This document shows positions 1 through 7,363 of a stretch of DNA of 11,554 nt, piece after piece. Position numbers and translations under genes: made by a program. Under the pieces are notes generated by a model. It had not been told where the DNA came from, ran no database searches, and saw only the letters and a list, made by a program, of their open reading frames with translations. The stretch is from a bacterium (GTDB lineage: Bacteria; Bacteroidota; Bacteroidia; Bacteroidales; UBA932), in NCBI GenBank assembly GCA_004561775.1, contig SFUD01000003.1, positions 1 to 11,554 on the forward strand, given 5' to 3'. Position 1 is the stretch's first letter. Every line of letters starts with the position of its first letter.

Positions 1-261
1 CTCCAGATCCGACTCATTCTCTCTTCTTGCCAAAATGCCTCCAAAGACCTTTGGATGGAGTGTCTTTACTCTGCCTCCCAAAATAGAGGGATAACCTGTA
101 AGCTCCTCCACCTCTTTTGCCGGAATTCCCTTCTCCAACAAAAATTTGTATGTTCCTCCGGTGGAGAGAATCTCCACATTGTTCTTATGCAGCAGATTGG
201 CTATCTCCTCCAATCCCTCCTTGTAATAGACTGATACCAGTGCTCTTTTAATGCTCTTCAC
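1..261 (-). CDS. purH: PurH, bifunctional AICAR formyltransferase / IMP cyclohydrolase, N-terminal part
   Basis: PurH carries out the last two steps of de novo IMP synthesis in the cytosol: formylation of AICAR, then ring closure. The 87 visible codons belong to the N-terminal IMP cyclohydrolase (MGS-like) domain. They open with KRALVSVYYKEGLEEI, then show the phosphate-binding stretch EILSTGGT and the family hallmark YPSILGGRVKTLHPKVFGG. The 3' end lies beyond the left edge, so the transformylase domain is not seen. The GTG at 259-261 is the chosen start: the family begins a few residues before KRALVSV, no ATG lies in frame upstream, and the only other candidate, a TTG at 295-297, would sit at or next to the predicted transcription start. 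The gene is divergent from ispD. The identification is firm; the exact start is less so. Confidence 0.93.
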   Translation of the reverse strand, partial: MKSIKRALVSVYYKEGLEEIANLLHKNNVEILSTGGTYKFLLEKGIPAKEVEELTGYPSILGGRVKTLHPKVFGGILARRENESDLE

Positions 262-301
262 GACGTAATGTTTTGAGTTGGTAAATATTAATTTCAAACT
301 A

Positions 302-309
302 CAAAGATA
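302..309 (-). promoter_or_regulatory. Candidate purH promoter, Bacteroidota -7 box
   Basis: The minus strand reads TATCTTTG, an exact match to the Bacteroidota -7 consensus TAnnTTTG. It would start transcription near position 295, about 34 nt before the GTG start of purH. No TTTG is present at the usual -33 distance, so this rests on one box and on its place in the divergent gap. Confidence 0.4.
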
Positions 310-322
310 ATCTCTTTTTTAA

Positions 323-330
323 TAATTTTG
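323..330 (+). promoter_or_regulatory. Candidate ispD promoter, Bacteroidota -7 box
   Basis: TAATTTTG matches TAnnTTTG exactly and lies 22 nt before the ispD start codon, giving a short leader of about 16 nt. No TTTG sits about 20 nt upstream, so the -33 element is missing or diverged. The box lies back-to-back with the purH candidate in the same AT-rich gap. Confidence 0.4.
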
Positions 331-352
331 TATTGAAATTCAACGAGAAAAG

Positions 353-1039
353 ATGAATAAGCCAATATACGTAATAATAACCGCCGGAGGCTCGGGCAGC
401 AGAATGGGAAGCGCCATTCCAAAGCAGTTTCTGGAGCTGGAGGGGAAGCCTATCCTGCAGCACACCTTAGAGCTCTTTCTCTCAATTCCCCAAATAAACA
501 TACTGCTTGTGCTGCCTCAGGCACAGAAGGAGTATTGGAAGCAATACTGCCTGGAGAATAAGATAAACATAAGGCACAGAGTGGTCTGCGGAGGAGTTAC
601 CCGCTTTCACTCTGTAAAGAATGCCTTGGAGCATATTCCCGATAATGCCATTGTGGCTGTGCACGACGGGGTGCGTCCGCTTGTACCCAAGGAGATGCTC
701 AGAAGACTCTTCAGATTTGATTTTGACGCCAACGGCTGCAACGGTCTCATACCTGTGACACCCGTAGTGGAATCGCTCAGACAATATACGGAGAATGGAG
801 AGAGCATACCTGTAGACAGAAGCCGATACTGCTCTGTGCAAACACCCCAGATCTTTACCTCTACAGAACTAAAAAGGGCGTATAAGCAGGCTTATGCCCC
901 CTCATTTACGGATGACGCATCTGTAATGCAAAGTGCCGGTTATAAGATTGAGTCTTGTCAAGGGAGCAGATATAATATAAAAATCACAACGCCGGAAGAC
1001 CTCTCCCTCTGCAAACAGCTTCTACCTCTTCTTGGATGA
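353..1039 (+). CDS. ispD: IspD, 2-C-methyl-D-erythritol 4-phosphate cytidylyltransferase
   Basis: IspD joins CTP to methylerythritol 4-phosphate, releasing pyrophosphate, in the MEP route to isoprenoids; the products include undecaprenyl phosphate used for wall and LPS synthesis. The 228-residue protein has the usual length and one Rossmann-like nucleotidyltransferase domain. Visible motifs are the CTP-binding loop AGGSGSRMGSAIPKQF (residues 11-26, with R17 and K24 at the expected catalytic positions), LVLP (52-55), VHDGVRPLV (103-111, with the metal- and CTP-binding Asp), QTPQIF (163-168), TDDAS (186-190) and KITTPEDL (210-217). The ATG at 353 gives the family N-terminus directly before the CTP loop. 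The upstream bases are A-rich (acgagaaaag) without a clear Shine-Dalgarno sequence. Its last 18 bp, including the stop, overlap the end of the convergent regulator gene. No fusion to IspF is present. Confidence 0.95.
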   Translation: MNKPIYVIITAGGSGSRMGSAIPKQFLELEGKPILQHTLELFLSIPQINILLVLPQAQKEYWKQYCLENKINIRHRVVCGGVTRFHSVKNALEHIPDNAIVAVHDGVRPLVPKEMLRRLFRFDFDANGCNGLIPVTPVVESLRQYTENGESIPVDRSRYCSVQTPQIFTSTELKRAYKQAYAPSFTDDASVMQSAGYKIESCQGSRYNIKITTPEDLSLCKQLLPLLG

Positions 1040-1516
1040 CTCCTTGGATTTCTCTCCCTTTACCCAGACCTGTCTCTCTATAGACTGGTCCAGAGAGATC
1101 ATTGTCTCTGTCTGAAGAACGCCCGGAATGTTCTGGATGGTATTGATGAGAATCTCCATCAAATGATCGTGGTTTGTGCAGAAGAGTTTGAGAAGCAATG
1201 CGTGACGACCTGTAACAAAGTGGCACTCCACCACCTCCGGAATCTTCTTGATTGCATCTATCACCTCTTGATACCTGTTGGCCTGTGCAATTGAGATGGC
1301 AACAAAAGCGCAGACATTAAGTCCAATTGACTGAGGTTTAACAAGCAGACGGGAACCTGTAATTATACCAAGATTCTCCATCTTTTTAACTCTCTGATGA
1401 ATAGCTGCGCCGGAGACTCCACATTCCCTTGCAATCTCCAGGAAGGGCATCCTTGCATTATTTACTAAAAAAGAGAGAATTTTTTGATCTGTTGCGTCTA
1501 TCTGGTACTTTGGCAT
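1022..1516 (-). CDS. Lrp/AsnC-family transcriptional regulator
   Basis: This is a 164-residue feast/famine regulator. Residues 6-60 form the DNA-binding winged helix-turn-helix, with the AsnC-type opening IDATDQKILSFLVNNAR and the segment EIARECGVSGAAIHQRVKKM, which contains the recognition helix. Residues 66-145 form the RAM/effector domain, with the glycine turn in HFVTGRHALLLKL (99-111). Such proteins usually form dimers or octamers that sense amino acids. The tail after residue 152 is lysine- and serine-rich (GEKSKESSKKR) and is encoded across the overlap with the end of ispD. The gene has its own well-formed promoter, and an Lrp-like site in it suggests autoregulation (inference). Family members are numerous, so I give no gene symbol and cannot name the effector. 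topA lies 56 nt upstream on the same strand, so some readthrough is possible. Confidence 0.92.
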   Translation of the reverse strand: MPKYQIDATDQKILSFLVNNARMPFLEIARECGVSGAAIHQRVKKMENLGIITGSRLLVKPQSIGLNVCAFVAISIAQANRYQEVIDAIKKIPEVVECHFVTGRHALLLKLFCTNHDHLMEILINTIQNIPGVLQTETMISLDQSIERQVWVKGEKSKESSKKR

Positions 1517-1539
1517 TGATGTAACTTTTAAATTATATA

Positions 1540-1569
1540 CAAAAATAGTAAAATATTTTAAAAGTCAAA
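1540..1569 (-). promoter_or_regulatory. Promoter of the Lrp/AsnC-family gene, both Bacteroidota boxes
   Basis: On the minus strand a TTTG (-33 box, 1569 to 1566) is followed by an 18-nt spacer and TATTTTTG (-7 box, 1547 to 1540), which fits TTTG / TAnnTTTG with acceptable spacing. Transcription would start near 1533, about 17 nt before the ATG at 1516. It is one of the two promoters in the window with both boxes and ends just short of the topA stop codon. Confidence 0.6.
1546..1560 (-). promoter_or_regulatory. Putative Lrp-type operator inside the regulator's own promoter
   Basis: The minus strand reads TAAAATATTTTACTA, matching the E. coli Lrp consensus YAGHAWATTWTDCTR at 14 of 15 positions (hand comparison; the third base is A, not G). 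It contains a perfect 12-bp palindrome at 1549-1560. It fills most of the spacer between the -33 and -7 boxes and touches the -7 box, where a bound dimer would block RNA polymerase. AT-rich promoter DNA can match this degenerate consensus by chance, and the DNA preference of this regulator is unknown. Confidence 0.4.
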
Positions 1570-1572
1570 CAT

Positions 1573-3894
1573 TTATTGCTTTTTTGAACCCCTTTTTGTT
1601 CTGCTCTTGGTTGGATTAGAATTCTGTATTATCTCCAGACACGCCTTCTCGTCCAGCTGCTCCAAATCTGTACCCTTAGGAATCTTATAATTGTTGCCAC
1701 CATGCTTGATATATGGGCCGTATTTACCCTCAAGTACCTTAATATCACTTGCTTGATACTCCTTTAGCGGTGCGGCCGCAACCTTCTCCTTCGCCTTCTC
1801 AATAACTGCCGCAGCCTCCTCTATTGTTACACTATAAGGACTCAGTTCCTTGCCAAGAGAGAAGAACTTGCCGTCATATCTCAAATAAGGGCCATATTTG
1901 CCAATGGAAGCAGTAACCTCCTTCTCCTCAATCAGGCCCACCCTTCTTGGCAATTTGAAGAGTTCCAAAGCCTCCTCAAGCGTTATGGAATCTATCAACT
2001 GCCCCTTCATCATACCGGCAAACTGCTTCTGAGGGTCGTCATTTGCACCCTTCTGCACCAAAGCTCCAAACCTGCCCATTCTGGCAATAACCACTTTGCC
2101 CGTTGCCGGGTCTGTACCCAGCACCCTCTCCGAGTTATTGCGGCTCTGCTCCTTCAAAGTCTCCTCAACAGTCTTGTGGAAAGAGGAATAGAAGTTGGAA
2201 ATGAGACTGTTCCAAAGCAATTTACCAGAGGCAATCTTATCAAAACCCTCCTCCACCTTGGCTGTAAAACCATAATCCATTATACTCTGGAAATGATCCT
2301 CCAGATAATCATTTACAAGCATACCTATGTTTGTAGGAAAGAGTTTGCTCTTCTCCGCGCCGGAATTCTCCGCAAGAACCTGGCTGGTTATATTCCCGCC
2401 GGCAAGAGTAAACCTCTCATACTTGCGCTCCGTACCCGGTCTATCCTCCTTCACAACATATCCCCTCTGCATAATGGTAGTAATCGTAGGGGCATAAGTA
2501 GATGGCCTTCCTATGCCAAGCTCCTCCAGCTTCTTAACAAGAGAGGCCTCGCTATACCTTGGAGGACGCTGCGCAAAGTGCTGTGTTGCAGCAATCTCCA
2601 GAGCATCCATACCCTCACCCTCCGCAAGTTGCGGCAGCAGCTGGATATCTGCCTCCTCCTGGTCATCGTCCCGACTCTCCATATAGACCTTAAGAAAACC
2701 GTCAAAGAGCACATTCTCCCCCTGAGAGACAAATTTCTCCGCCAATCCGGCGGCACCTATCACAATCTCTGTCTTCTCTATGGAGGCATCTGCCATCTGA
2801 GAGGCCACGGCGCGCGTCCAGATAAGATTATAGAGCCTCTTCTCCTGAGCCGTACCCTCTATTGTCCTGTTTGCCGCATAGGTTGGCCTTATAGCCTCGT
2901 GCGCCTCCTGCGCGCCCTTGGACTTAGTCTTGTACTGACGGGTTTTGGAGTACTCCTTACCGTAATTCTGTATAATGGTCTCCTTTATAGAGGCAAGAGC
3001 AAGCTTGGAGAGATTAGTGGAATCGGTACGCATATAGGTAATGAGTCCCTTCTCATACAGTGTCTGCGCAACCCTCATAGTCTGGGAGACAGAGAAGCCC
3101 AACTTCCTTGCCGCCTCCTGCTGCAGGGCAGAGGTGGTGAATGGCGGAGCCGGAGTGCGGGAGATGGTATGCTTCTGTATGGTCTCAATCCTGAAATCTG
3201 CACCCTTGCAGCGCTCCAGCAAATCTAGAGCCCTCTCCCGGCTCTCCATCTTCTCATTGCAAAGAGCCTTTATTTTCAGCTTCTTGCCATTGCTCTGAGG
3301 ATGGAAGAGTCCCGATATCTTATAGTAGGGCGTTGCAACAAATGAGGAAATCTCGCGCTCACGCTCCACTATCAGCCTTACAGCCACAGACTGAACGCGG
3401 CCTGCAGAGAGTTTTGGCGCAACCTTCTTCCAAAGAATTGGAGAGAGTTCAAAACCCACAAGCCTGTCCAGTACACGACGCGCCTGCTGTGCCATAACAA
3501 GATTCAAATCCACCCCTCTTGGATTCTCAATAGCCTCCAGAATTGCAGGCTTCGTAATCTCGTGAAAAACAATTCTGTTTGTCTTAGCATCATCCAGATT
3601 AAGAGTCTGCTGAAGATGCCAGGCAATAGCCTCTCCCTCACGGTCCTCATCGGAAGCAAGCCATACGGTCTTTGCCTTGGAGGCAAGTTTTTTCAAATCC
3701 GCAACCACCTTCTTCTTATCTGCAGAGACCTCATAGCACGGCTCAAAACCATTATCTATATCTATGCCTAAATTCTTTTTGGACAAATCCCTGATATGTC
3801 CAAAACTGGATGCAACAGTAAAACCCTTCCCTAAAAACTTTTCAATTGTCTTTGCCTTTGCAGGCGACTCAACAATTACCAGATTCTCTCCCAT
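1573..3894 (-). CDS. topA: TopA, DNA topoisomerase I (type IA)
   Basis: TopA relaxes negatively supercoiled DNA by single-strand passage behind moving polymerases. The 773-residue protein starts with the Toprim domain (LVIVESPAKAKTIEKFLG from residue 5; acidic metal-binding SDEDREGE at 81-88 with D82, D84 and E86). The type IA core follows, with SAGRVQSVAVRL (163-174) and the active-site segment EKGLITYMRTDSTNLS (281-296), in which Y287 is the nucleophile. Further core motifs include YSEASLVKKLEELGIGRPSTYA (starting at 447). The C-terminal part has three short topoisomerase repeats, around 593-616, 662-680 and 718-741, two of which carry GKYGPY, and ends in a lysine-rich tail. There are no CxxC zinc ribbons as in E. 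coli TopA. The chosen ATG places the Toprim motif at the very N-terminus, as expected. The gene is divergent from mrcA. Confidence 0.97.
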   Translation of the reverse strand: MGENLVIVESPAKAKTIEKFLGKGFTVASSFGHIRDLSKKNLGIDIDNGFEPCYEVSADKKKVVADLKKLASKAKTVWLASDEDREGEAIAWHLQQTLNLDDAKTNRIVFHEITKPAILEAIENPRGVDLNLVMAQQARRVLDRLVGFELSPILWKKVAPKLSAGRVQSVAVRLIVEREREISSFVATPYYKISGLFHPQSNGKKLKIKALCNEKMESRERALDLLERCKGADFRIETIQKHTISRTPAPPFTTSALQQEAARKLGFSVSQTMRVAQTLYEKGLITYMRTDSTNLSKLALASIKETIIQNYGKEYSKTRQYKTKSKGAQEAHEAIRPTYAANRTIEGTAQEKRLYNLIWTRAVASQMADASIEKTEIVIGAAGLAEKFVSQGENVLFDGFLKVYMESRDDDQEEADIQLLPQLAEGEGMDALEIAATQHFAQRPPRYSEASLVKKLEELGIGRPSTYAPTITTIMQRGYVVKEDRPGTERKYERFTLAGGNITSQVLAENSGAEKSKLFPTNIGMLVNDYLEDHFQSIMDYGFTAKVEEGFDKIASGKLLWNSLISNFYSSFHKTVEETLKEQSRNNSERVLGTDPATGKVVIARMGRFGALVQKGANDDPQKQFAGMMKGQLIDSITLEEALELFKLPRRVGLIEEKEVTASIGKYGPYLRYDGKFFSLGKELSPYSVTIEEAAAVIEKAKEKVAAAPLKEYQASDIKVLEGKYGPYIKHGGNNYKIPKGTDLEQLDEKACLEIIQNSNPTKSRTKRGSKKQ

Positions 3895-3955
3895 AAATAA
3901 TCTCGTTCACCTTTTATAATAGACTGCAAAGTAAGACATAAAGTGCGGAATAATG

Positions 3956-3984
3956 CAAATTTAATTAGTATTTTTGTGGTCAAA
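3956..3984 (-). promoter_or_regulatory. Candidate topA promoter, both Bacteroidota boxes
   Basis: The minus strand shows TTTG (3984 to 3981), a 17-nt spacer and TAAATTTG (3963 to 3956), an exact -7 box. Transcription would start near 3949, giving a leader of about 55 nt before topA. A second, weaker option lies downstream: TTACTTTG at 3927-3934 (one mismatch) with the TTTG at 3956-3959. The element overlaps the mrcA promoter on the other strand. Confidence 0.45.
3969..3976 (+). promoter_or_regulatory. Candidate mrcA promoter, Bacteroidota -7 box
   Basis: TATTTTTG matches TAnnTTTG exactly and predicts a start near 3983, about 14 nt before the mrcA ATG. No TTTG is found at the -33 distance. 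An AGGGA at 3986-3990, six bases before the ATG, is the closest thing to a Shine-Dalgarno sequence I see at an intergenic start here. The box sits between the two topA promoter boxes. Confidence 0.4.
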
Positions 3985-3996
3985 TAGGGACAAGAT

Positions 3997-6360
3997 ATGG
4001 TAATAAAAAATAAAAAACGCGTTGCTAAATTGCTGTGGATCATTATTTTCTCTCCACTTGCAATAATACTGGCAGGTCTGTTGGCCGTTGGGCTCTTTGC
4101 AGATATACCCTCATTTGAAGAGTTGGAGGACCCAAAAAGCAATCTTGCCACACAGATTATTTCAGACAACGGAACGCCAATCAACTCTTTTCATATAGAG
4201 AACAGATCATATATTACCTTTGACCAGATACCGCAAGGGGTAAGAGACGCCCTTGTTGCAACAGAAGATGTGCGCTTCTACAAGCATAGCGGCATAGACC
4301 TCAAGAGTCTTGCGCGCGTGGCAATCAAATCATTCCTTATGGGAAACCGCAACACCGGCGGAGGCGGCAGCACCCTTACCCAACAGCTTGCCAAGACACT
4401 CTTCCCAAGAGATACCGTAAAATCCAGGATACCGGGAGCCAAATTTGCTGTTCTTGCAGGCAACAAACTCAAGGAGTGGATTACCGCCGTAAAGATAGAG
4501 AGGAACTATGCAAAGGATGAGATTCTTACAATGTACCTCAACACCGTCTTCTTTGGCAGCAACGCCTACGGCATAGAGACAGCGGCAAACACCTTCTTTG
4601 GCAAAAACACCAAAGACCTTAAGATAGAGGAGGGCGCCCTTCTGGTAGGTATGGTCAACCTGCCAACAAGGTACAACCCCGTACGCAACCCGGAGCTCTC
4701 TCTCAAACGCAGGAACCACGTTCTCAAACAGATGAACAAGTATGGCTACCTGGAGGATGCAATCTACGACTCCATAGTAAAGCTGCCCATAACCCTCAAC
4801 TTTACCAGAATGGACCACAATGCCGGCCTTGCGCCCCACTTCAGAGATATGCTCAAGAGGGTAATGAGCGCCTCCAAGCCCTCTCCGGCAAACTACTACA
4901 ACCGACACGACTACACTGCAGACTCCCTGCTGTGGGAGGAGGACCCGCTTTATGGCTGGCTCAACAAGAACCTTAAGCCGGACGGCACAAAATACAATCT
5001 GGACAAAGACGGCCTCAAGATATACACCCCAATAAATGCAAAGATGCAGCAATATGCAGAAGAGGCTGTAGCGGAGCACCTTGGCAATACACTTCAGCCT
5101 GCCTTCAACAGAGAGCTGAAATGGAAACCAAAGAGACCATTCTCCTCAGAAACAACACAGGAGGTGATAGACCATATAATGAAACAGGCCAGAAGATGGA
5201 GCGACCGGTACAGAATGATGAAGCGGGAGGGCATCTCGGAGCAGGAGATTCTCAAGAGTTTCAAAGTACCTGCCAAGATGAGGGTCTTTGCCTGGAACAA
5301 GCAGGGCTACATAGATACCACTATGACTCCCGATGACTCCATTAAATACTACAAATCTTTCCTTCGCGCAGGTCTTATGGCTCTTGAACCGGGCACAGGC
5401 AACATAAAGGCCTATGTTGGAGGAGGAAACTACCGTTACTTCAAATATGACCAGGTGCGCCAAGGAAAGAGACAGGTTGGCTCCACATTCAAACCCTTCC
5501 TCTATGCTCTTGCAATGCAGGAGGGCTTTACCCCTTGCGACAAAGTTGTAAATGTTCCGCAATCCTTTGTAGTTGGAGAGGATATCTGGACACCAAAGAG
5601 CACCGACAAACCGGAGTGGATTGGCAAGACAGTAACCCTCAAATGGGGACTTACCAAGAGCAGCAACAACATCTCCGCATACCTTATGAAGCAGCTTGGT
5701 CCAACGGCGCTTGTAAATATGGCGCACTCTATGGGCCTCTCCTGCTGGCTGGACCCTGTTCCCTCTCTCTGCGTGGGTTCTGCAGATGTGCCTGTATATG
5801 AGATGGTCTCTGCCTTCAATACCTTCCCCGGAAGAGGCATCTATGCCACACCGCTTGCCGTGCTGAGAATAGAGGATAAGAATGGCAACGTTCTCTCCAC
5901 CTTCACCTCCAAGAAGAGAGAGGCCATAAGCGAGCGCACAGCATATCTTATGGTAAACCTTATGGAGGGTGTGGTAAATGGGGGAACAGCCTACCGCCTC
6001 AGAAGCCTCTACATTCCGGAGGGGGCTATAGCCGGCAAGACAGGCACCACCAATGACCAGTCCGACGGATGGTTCATAGGCTATACTCCAAAACTTACTG
6101 CCGGCGTTTGGGTAGGAGCGGAGGACCGTCAGGTTCACTTCGCCAGCCTTGCCCTTGGAGGAGGTTCCAATATGGCCCTGCCAATCTGGGGACTCTTTAT
6201 GCAGAAGGTCTTTAAAGACGGCACATTGGGAGTGACAAAATTTGACACCTTTACAACTCCTGCAGATTTCAACATAGACCTTAACTGTACGGGAGGAGAC
6301 GAGGATATAAACTACACCGGCTCCAGCGAAGAGAGGGAGGCGGAAGAATTTTTTGACTGA
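3997..6360 (+). CDS. mrcA: Class A penicillin-binding protein (PBP1A type), transglycosylase/transpeptidase
   Basis: This protein polymerises lipid II into glycan strands and cross-links the stem peptides on the outer face of the inner membrane. It has 787 residues. A basic N-terminus (KNKKR) precedes one membrane anchor at about 12-34. The GT51 transglycosylase domain (about 50-230) shows ATEDVRFYKHSGID with catalytic E90, GGSTLTQQLAKTL (123-135) and KIERNYAKDEILTMYLN (166-182) with the second Glu at E168. A linker region spans about 330-450. The transpeptidase domain carries GSTFKP with nucleophile S496 and K499, the SxN motif S555-S556-N557, and KTGTTND (681-687). The C-terminal tail is acidic. 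All catalytic residues are present. Two in-frame stops, TGA then TAG, end the gene, and ddl starts 6 nt after the first, so the two are very likely co-transcribed. ponA is a synonymous symbol. Confidence 0.95.
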   Translation: MVIKNKKRVAKLLWIIIFSPLAIILAGLLAVGLFADIPSFEELEDPKSNLATQIISDNGTPINSFHIENRSYITFDQIPQGVRDALVATEDVRFYKHSGIDLKSLARVAIKSFLMGNRNTGGGGSTLTQQLAKTLFPRDTVKSRIPGAKFAVLAGNKLKEWITAVKIERNYAKDEILTMYLNTVFFGSNAYGIETAANTFFGKNTKDLKIEEGALLVGMVNLPTRYNPVRNPELSLKRRNHVLKQMNKYGYLEDAIYDSIVKLPITLNFTRMDHNAGLAPHFRDMLKRVMSASKPSPANYYNRHDYTADSLLWEEDPLYGWLNKNLKPDGTKYNLDKDGLKIYTPINAKMQQYAEEAVAEHLGNTLQPAFNRELKWKPKRPFSSETTQEVIDHIMKQARRWSDRYRMMKREGISEQEILKSFKVPAKMRVFAWNKQGYIDTTMTPDDSIKYYKSFLRAGLMALEPGTGNIKAYVGGGNYRYFKYDQVRQGKRQVGSTFKPFLYALAMQEGFTPCDKVVNVPQSFVVGEDIWTPKSTDKPEWIGKTVTLKWGLTKSSNNISAYLMKQLGPTALVNMAHSMGLSCWLDPVPSLCVGSADVPVYEMVSAFNTFPGRGIYATPLAVLRIEDKNGNVLSTFTSKKREAISERTAYLMVNLMEGVVNGGTAYRLRSLYIPEGAIAGKTGTTNDQSDGWFIGYTPKLTAGVWVGAEDRQVHFASLALGGGSNMALPIWGLFMQKVFKDGTLGVTKFDTFTTPADFNIDLNCTGGDEDINYTGSSEEREAEEFFD

Positions 6361-6366
6361 TAGCGT

Positions 6367-7338
6367 ATGGCAAAGAAGAGCGTAGCAGTAATATATGGAG
6401 GAAACTCCTCCGAGCATCAGGTCTCCATACAGAGCGGCAAGAATGTGGCCGCCAATCTGGATAGGGAGAGATATGATGTTTACGAGATTCTGATAAAAGG
6501 GAAGAGCTGGTCCCTTATAGCCCGCAACGGAGAGGAGATGGAGCCCGCAGAGATAGACAAGACCGACTTCTCTGCTGCCGGAGTCCACTTTGACGTTGCT
6601 TTCATAATGATTCACGGCACTCCCGGAGAGAACGGCCTGCTGCAGGGCTATTTTGAGATGCTGGAGATTCCCTTTACCACCTGCAACGCCTTTGTCTCCA
6701 ATATTGCCTTTGACAAATACTCCTGCAAACGTTTTCTGGACTTTGCCGGCGTAAAGTTTGCCAAAGATTGCTACATACGCAAAGGAAGGCCATACTCTCC
6801 GCGCAGCATTGTTGCCCAACTTGGGCTCCCGCTCTTTATAAAGCCAACCAACGGAGGCAGCAGCTTTGGCGTTACCAAGGTTAAGAGTATGGAGGAGATA
6901 GAGCCTGCCGTAGAGAGGGCTTTTCTAGAGAATGACGCAGTAATGGCAGAGGAGGCAATAGTTGGAAGAGAGGTTACAAACGGAATTTTCACAGACCGTG
7001 GCAAGATTGTAAATCTTCCTGTAACAGAGATTGTTACAGAGCGAGAATTCTTTGATTTCGAAGCCAAATACCAAGGGCTCAGCAAAGAGATATGTCCCGC
7101 ACCCCTCCCGCCCCATATAACAGAGCAGATACAGCAGATGACCACCCACATCTACACCTTTATGGGCTGCAGTGGACTGGTGAGGATGGATTATATAATA
7201 AAAGGAGAGGAGATCTTCTTCCTGGAGATGAATATGGTTCCGGGAATGACACCTATGAGCCTTATACCGGCACAGGTGCGCGCCGCCGGGATAGAGATAA
7301 AAGAGTTCTTCACAGCCCTAGTGGAGTCTGCAAAATAG
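6367..7338 (+). CDS. ddl: Ddl, D-alanine--D-alanine ligase
   Basis: Ddl makes the D-Ala-D-Ala dipeptide from two D-Ala and ATP in the cytosol; MurF then adds it to the peptidoglycan precursor. The 323-residue ATP-grasp enzyme has a normal length. Visible motifs are YGGNSSEHQVSI (10-21, with E16 as the first D-Ala anchor), HGTPGENGLLQG (83-94), the ATP-grasp loop FIKPTNGGSSFGV (157-169), EEAIVGREVTNGI (195-207), EAKY (232-235) and VRMDY...FLEMNMVPGMTPMSLIP (metal ligands near D275, E287 and N289). Y235 in EAKY is typical of D-Ala-D-Ala enzymes; D-lactate ligases usually have Phe there, so I infer ordinary vancomycin-sensitive termini. No Shine-Dalgarno sequence precedes the start, and translation may be coupled to mrcA. 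Hand-counted Ile codons are 18 ATA, 8 ATT and 2 ATC. Confidence 0.96.
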   Translation: MAKKSVAVIYGGNSSEHQVSIQSGKNVAANLDRERYDVYEILIKGKSWSLIARNGEEMEPAEIDKTDFSAAGVHFDVAFIMIHGTPGENGLLQGYFEMLEIPFTTCNAFVSNIAFDKYSCKRFLDFAGVKFAKDCYIRKGRPYSPRSIVAQLGLPLFIKPTNGGSSFGVTKVKSMEEIEPAVERAFLENDAVMAEEAIVGREVTNGIFTDRGKIVNLPVTEIVTEREFFDFEAKYQGLSKEICPAPLPPHITEQIQQMTTHIYTFMGCSGLVRMDYIIKGEEIFFLEMNMVPGMTPMSLIPAQVRAAGIEIKEFFTALVESAK

Positions 7339-7363
7339 CAAGAAAAGAGCAAGCATAAAGAGT

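Noticed and set aside
2176..3228. A 350-codon open frame on the plus strand inside topA
   Set aside because: It lies in codon register opposite the conserved TopA core, and its translation resembles no family I know. It is an antisense shadow from codon bias.
3876..4184. A 102-codon minus-strand frame extending topA upstream past its ATG or forming a small gene
   Set aside because: It covers the divergent promoter gap and the start of mrcA, is in a different frame from topA, and has no conserved content.
5146..6819. A 557-codon open frame on the minus strand opposite mrcA and ddl, as a possible gene
   Set aside because: It crosses two confidently identified genes in exact codon register, shows no recognisable domain, and is explained by the rarity of TTA, CTA and TCA codons in the sense genes.
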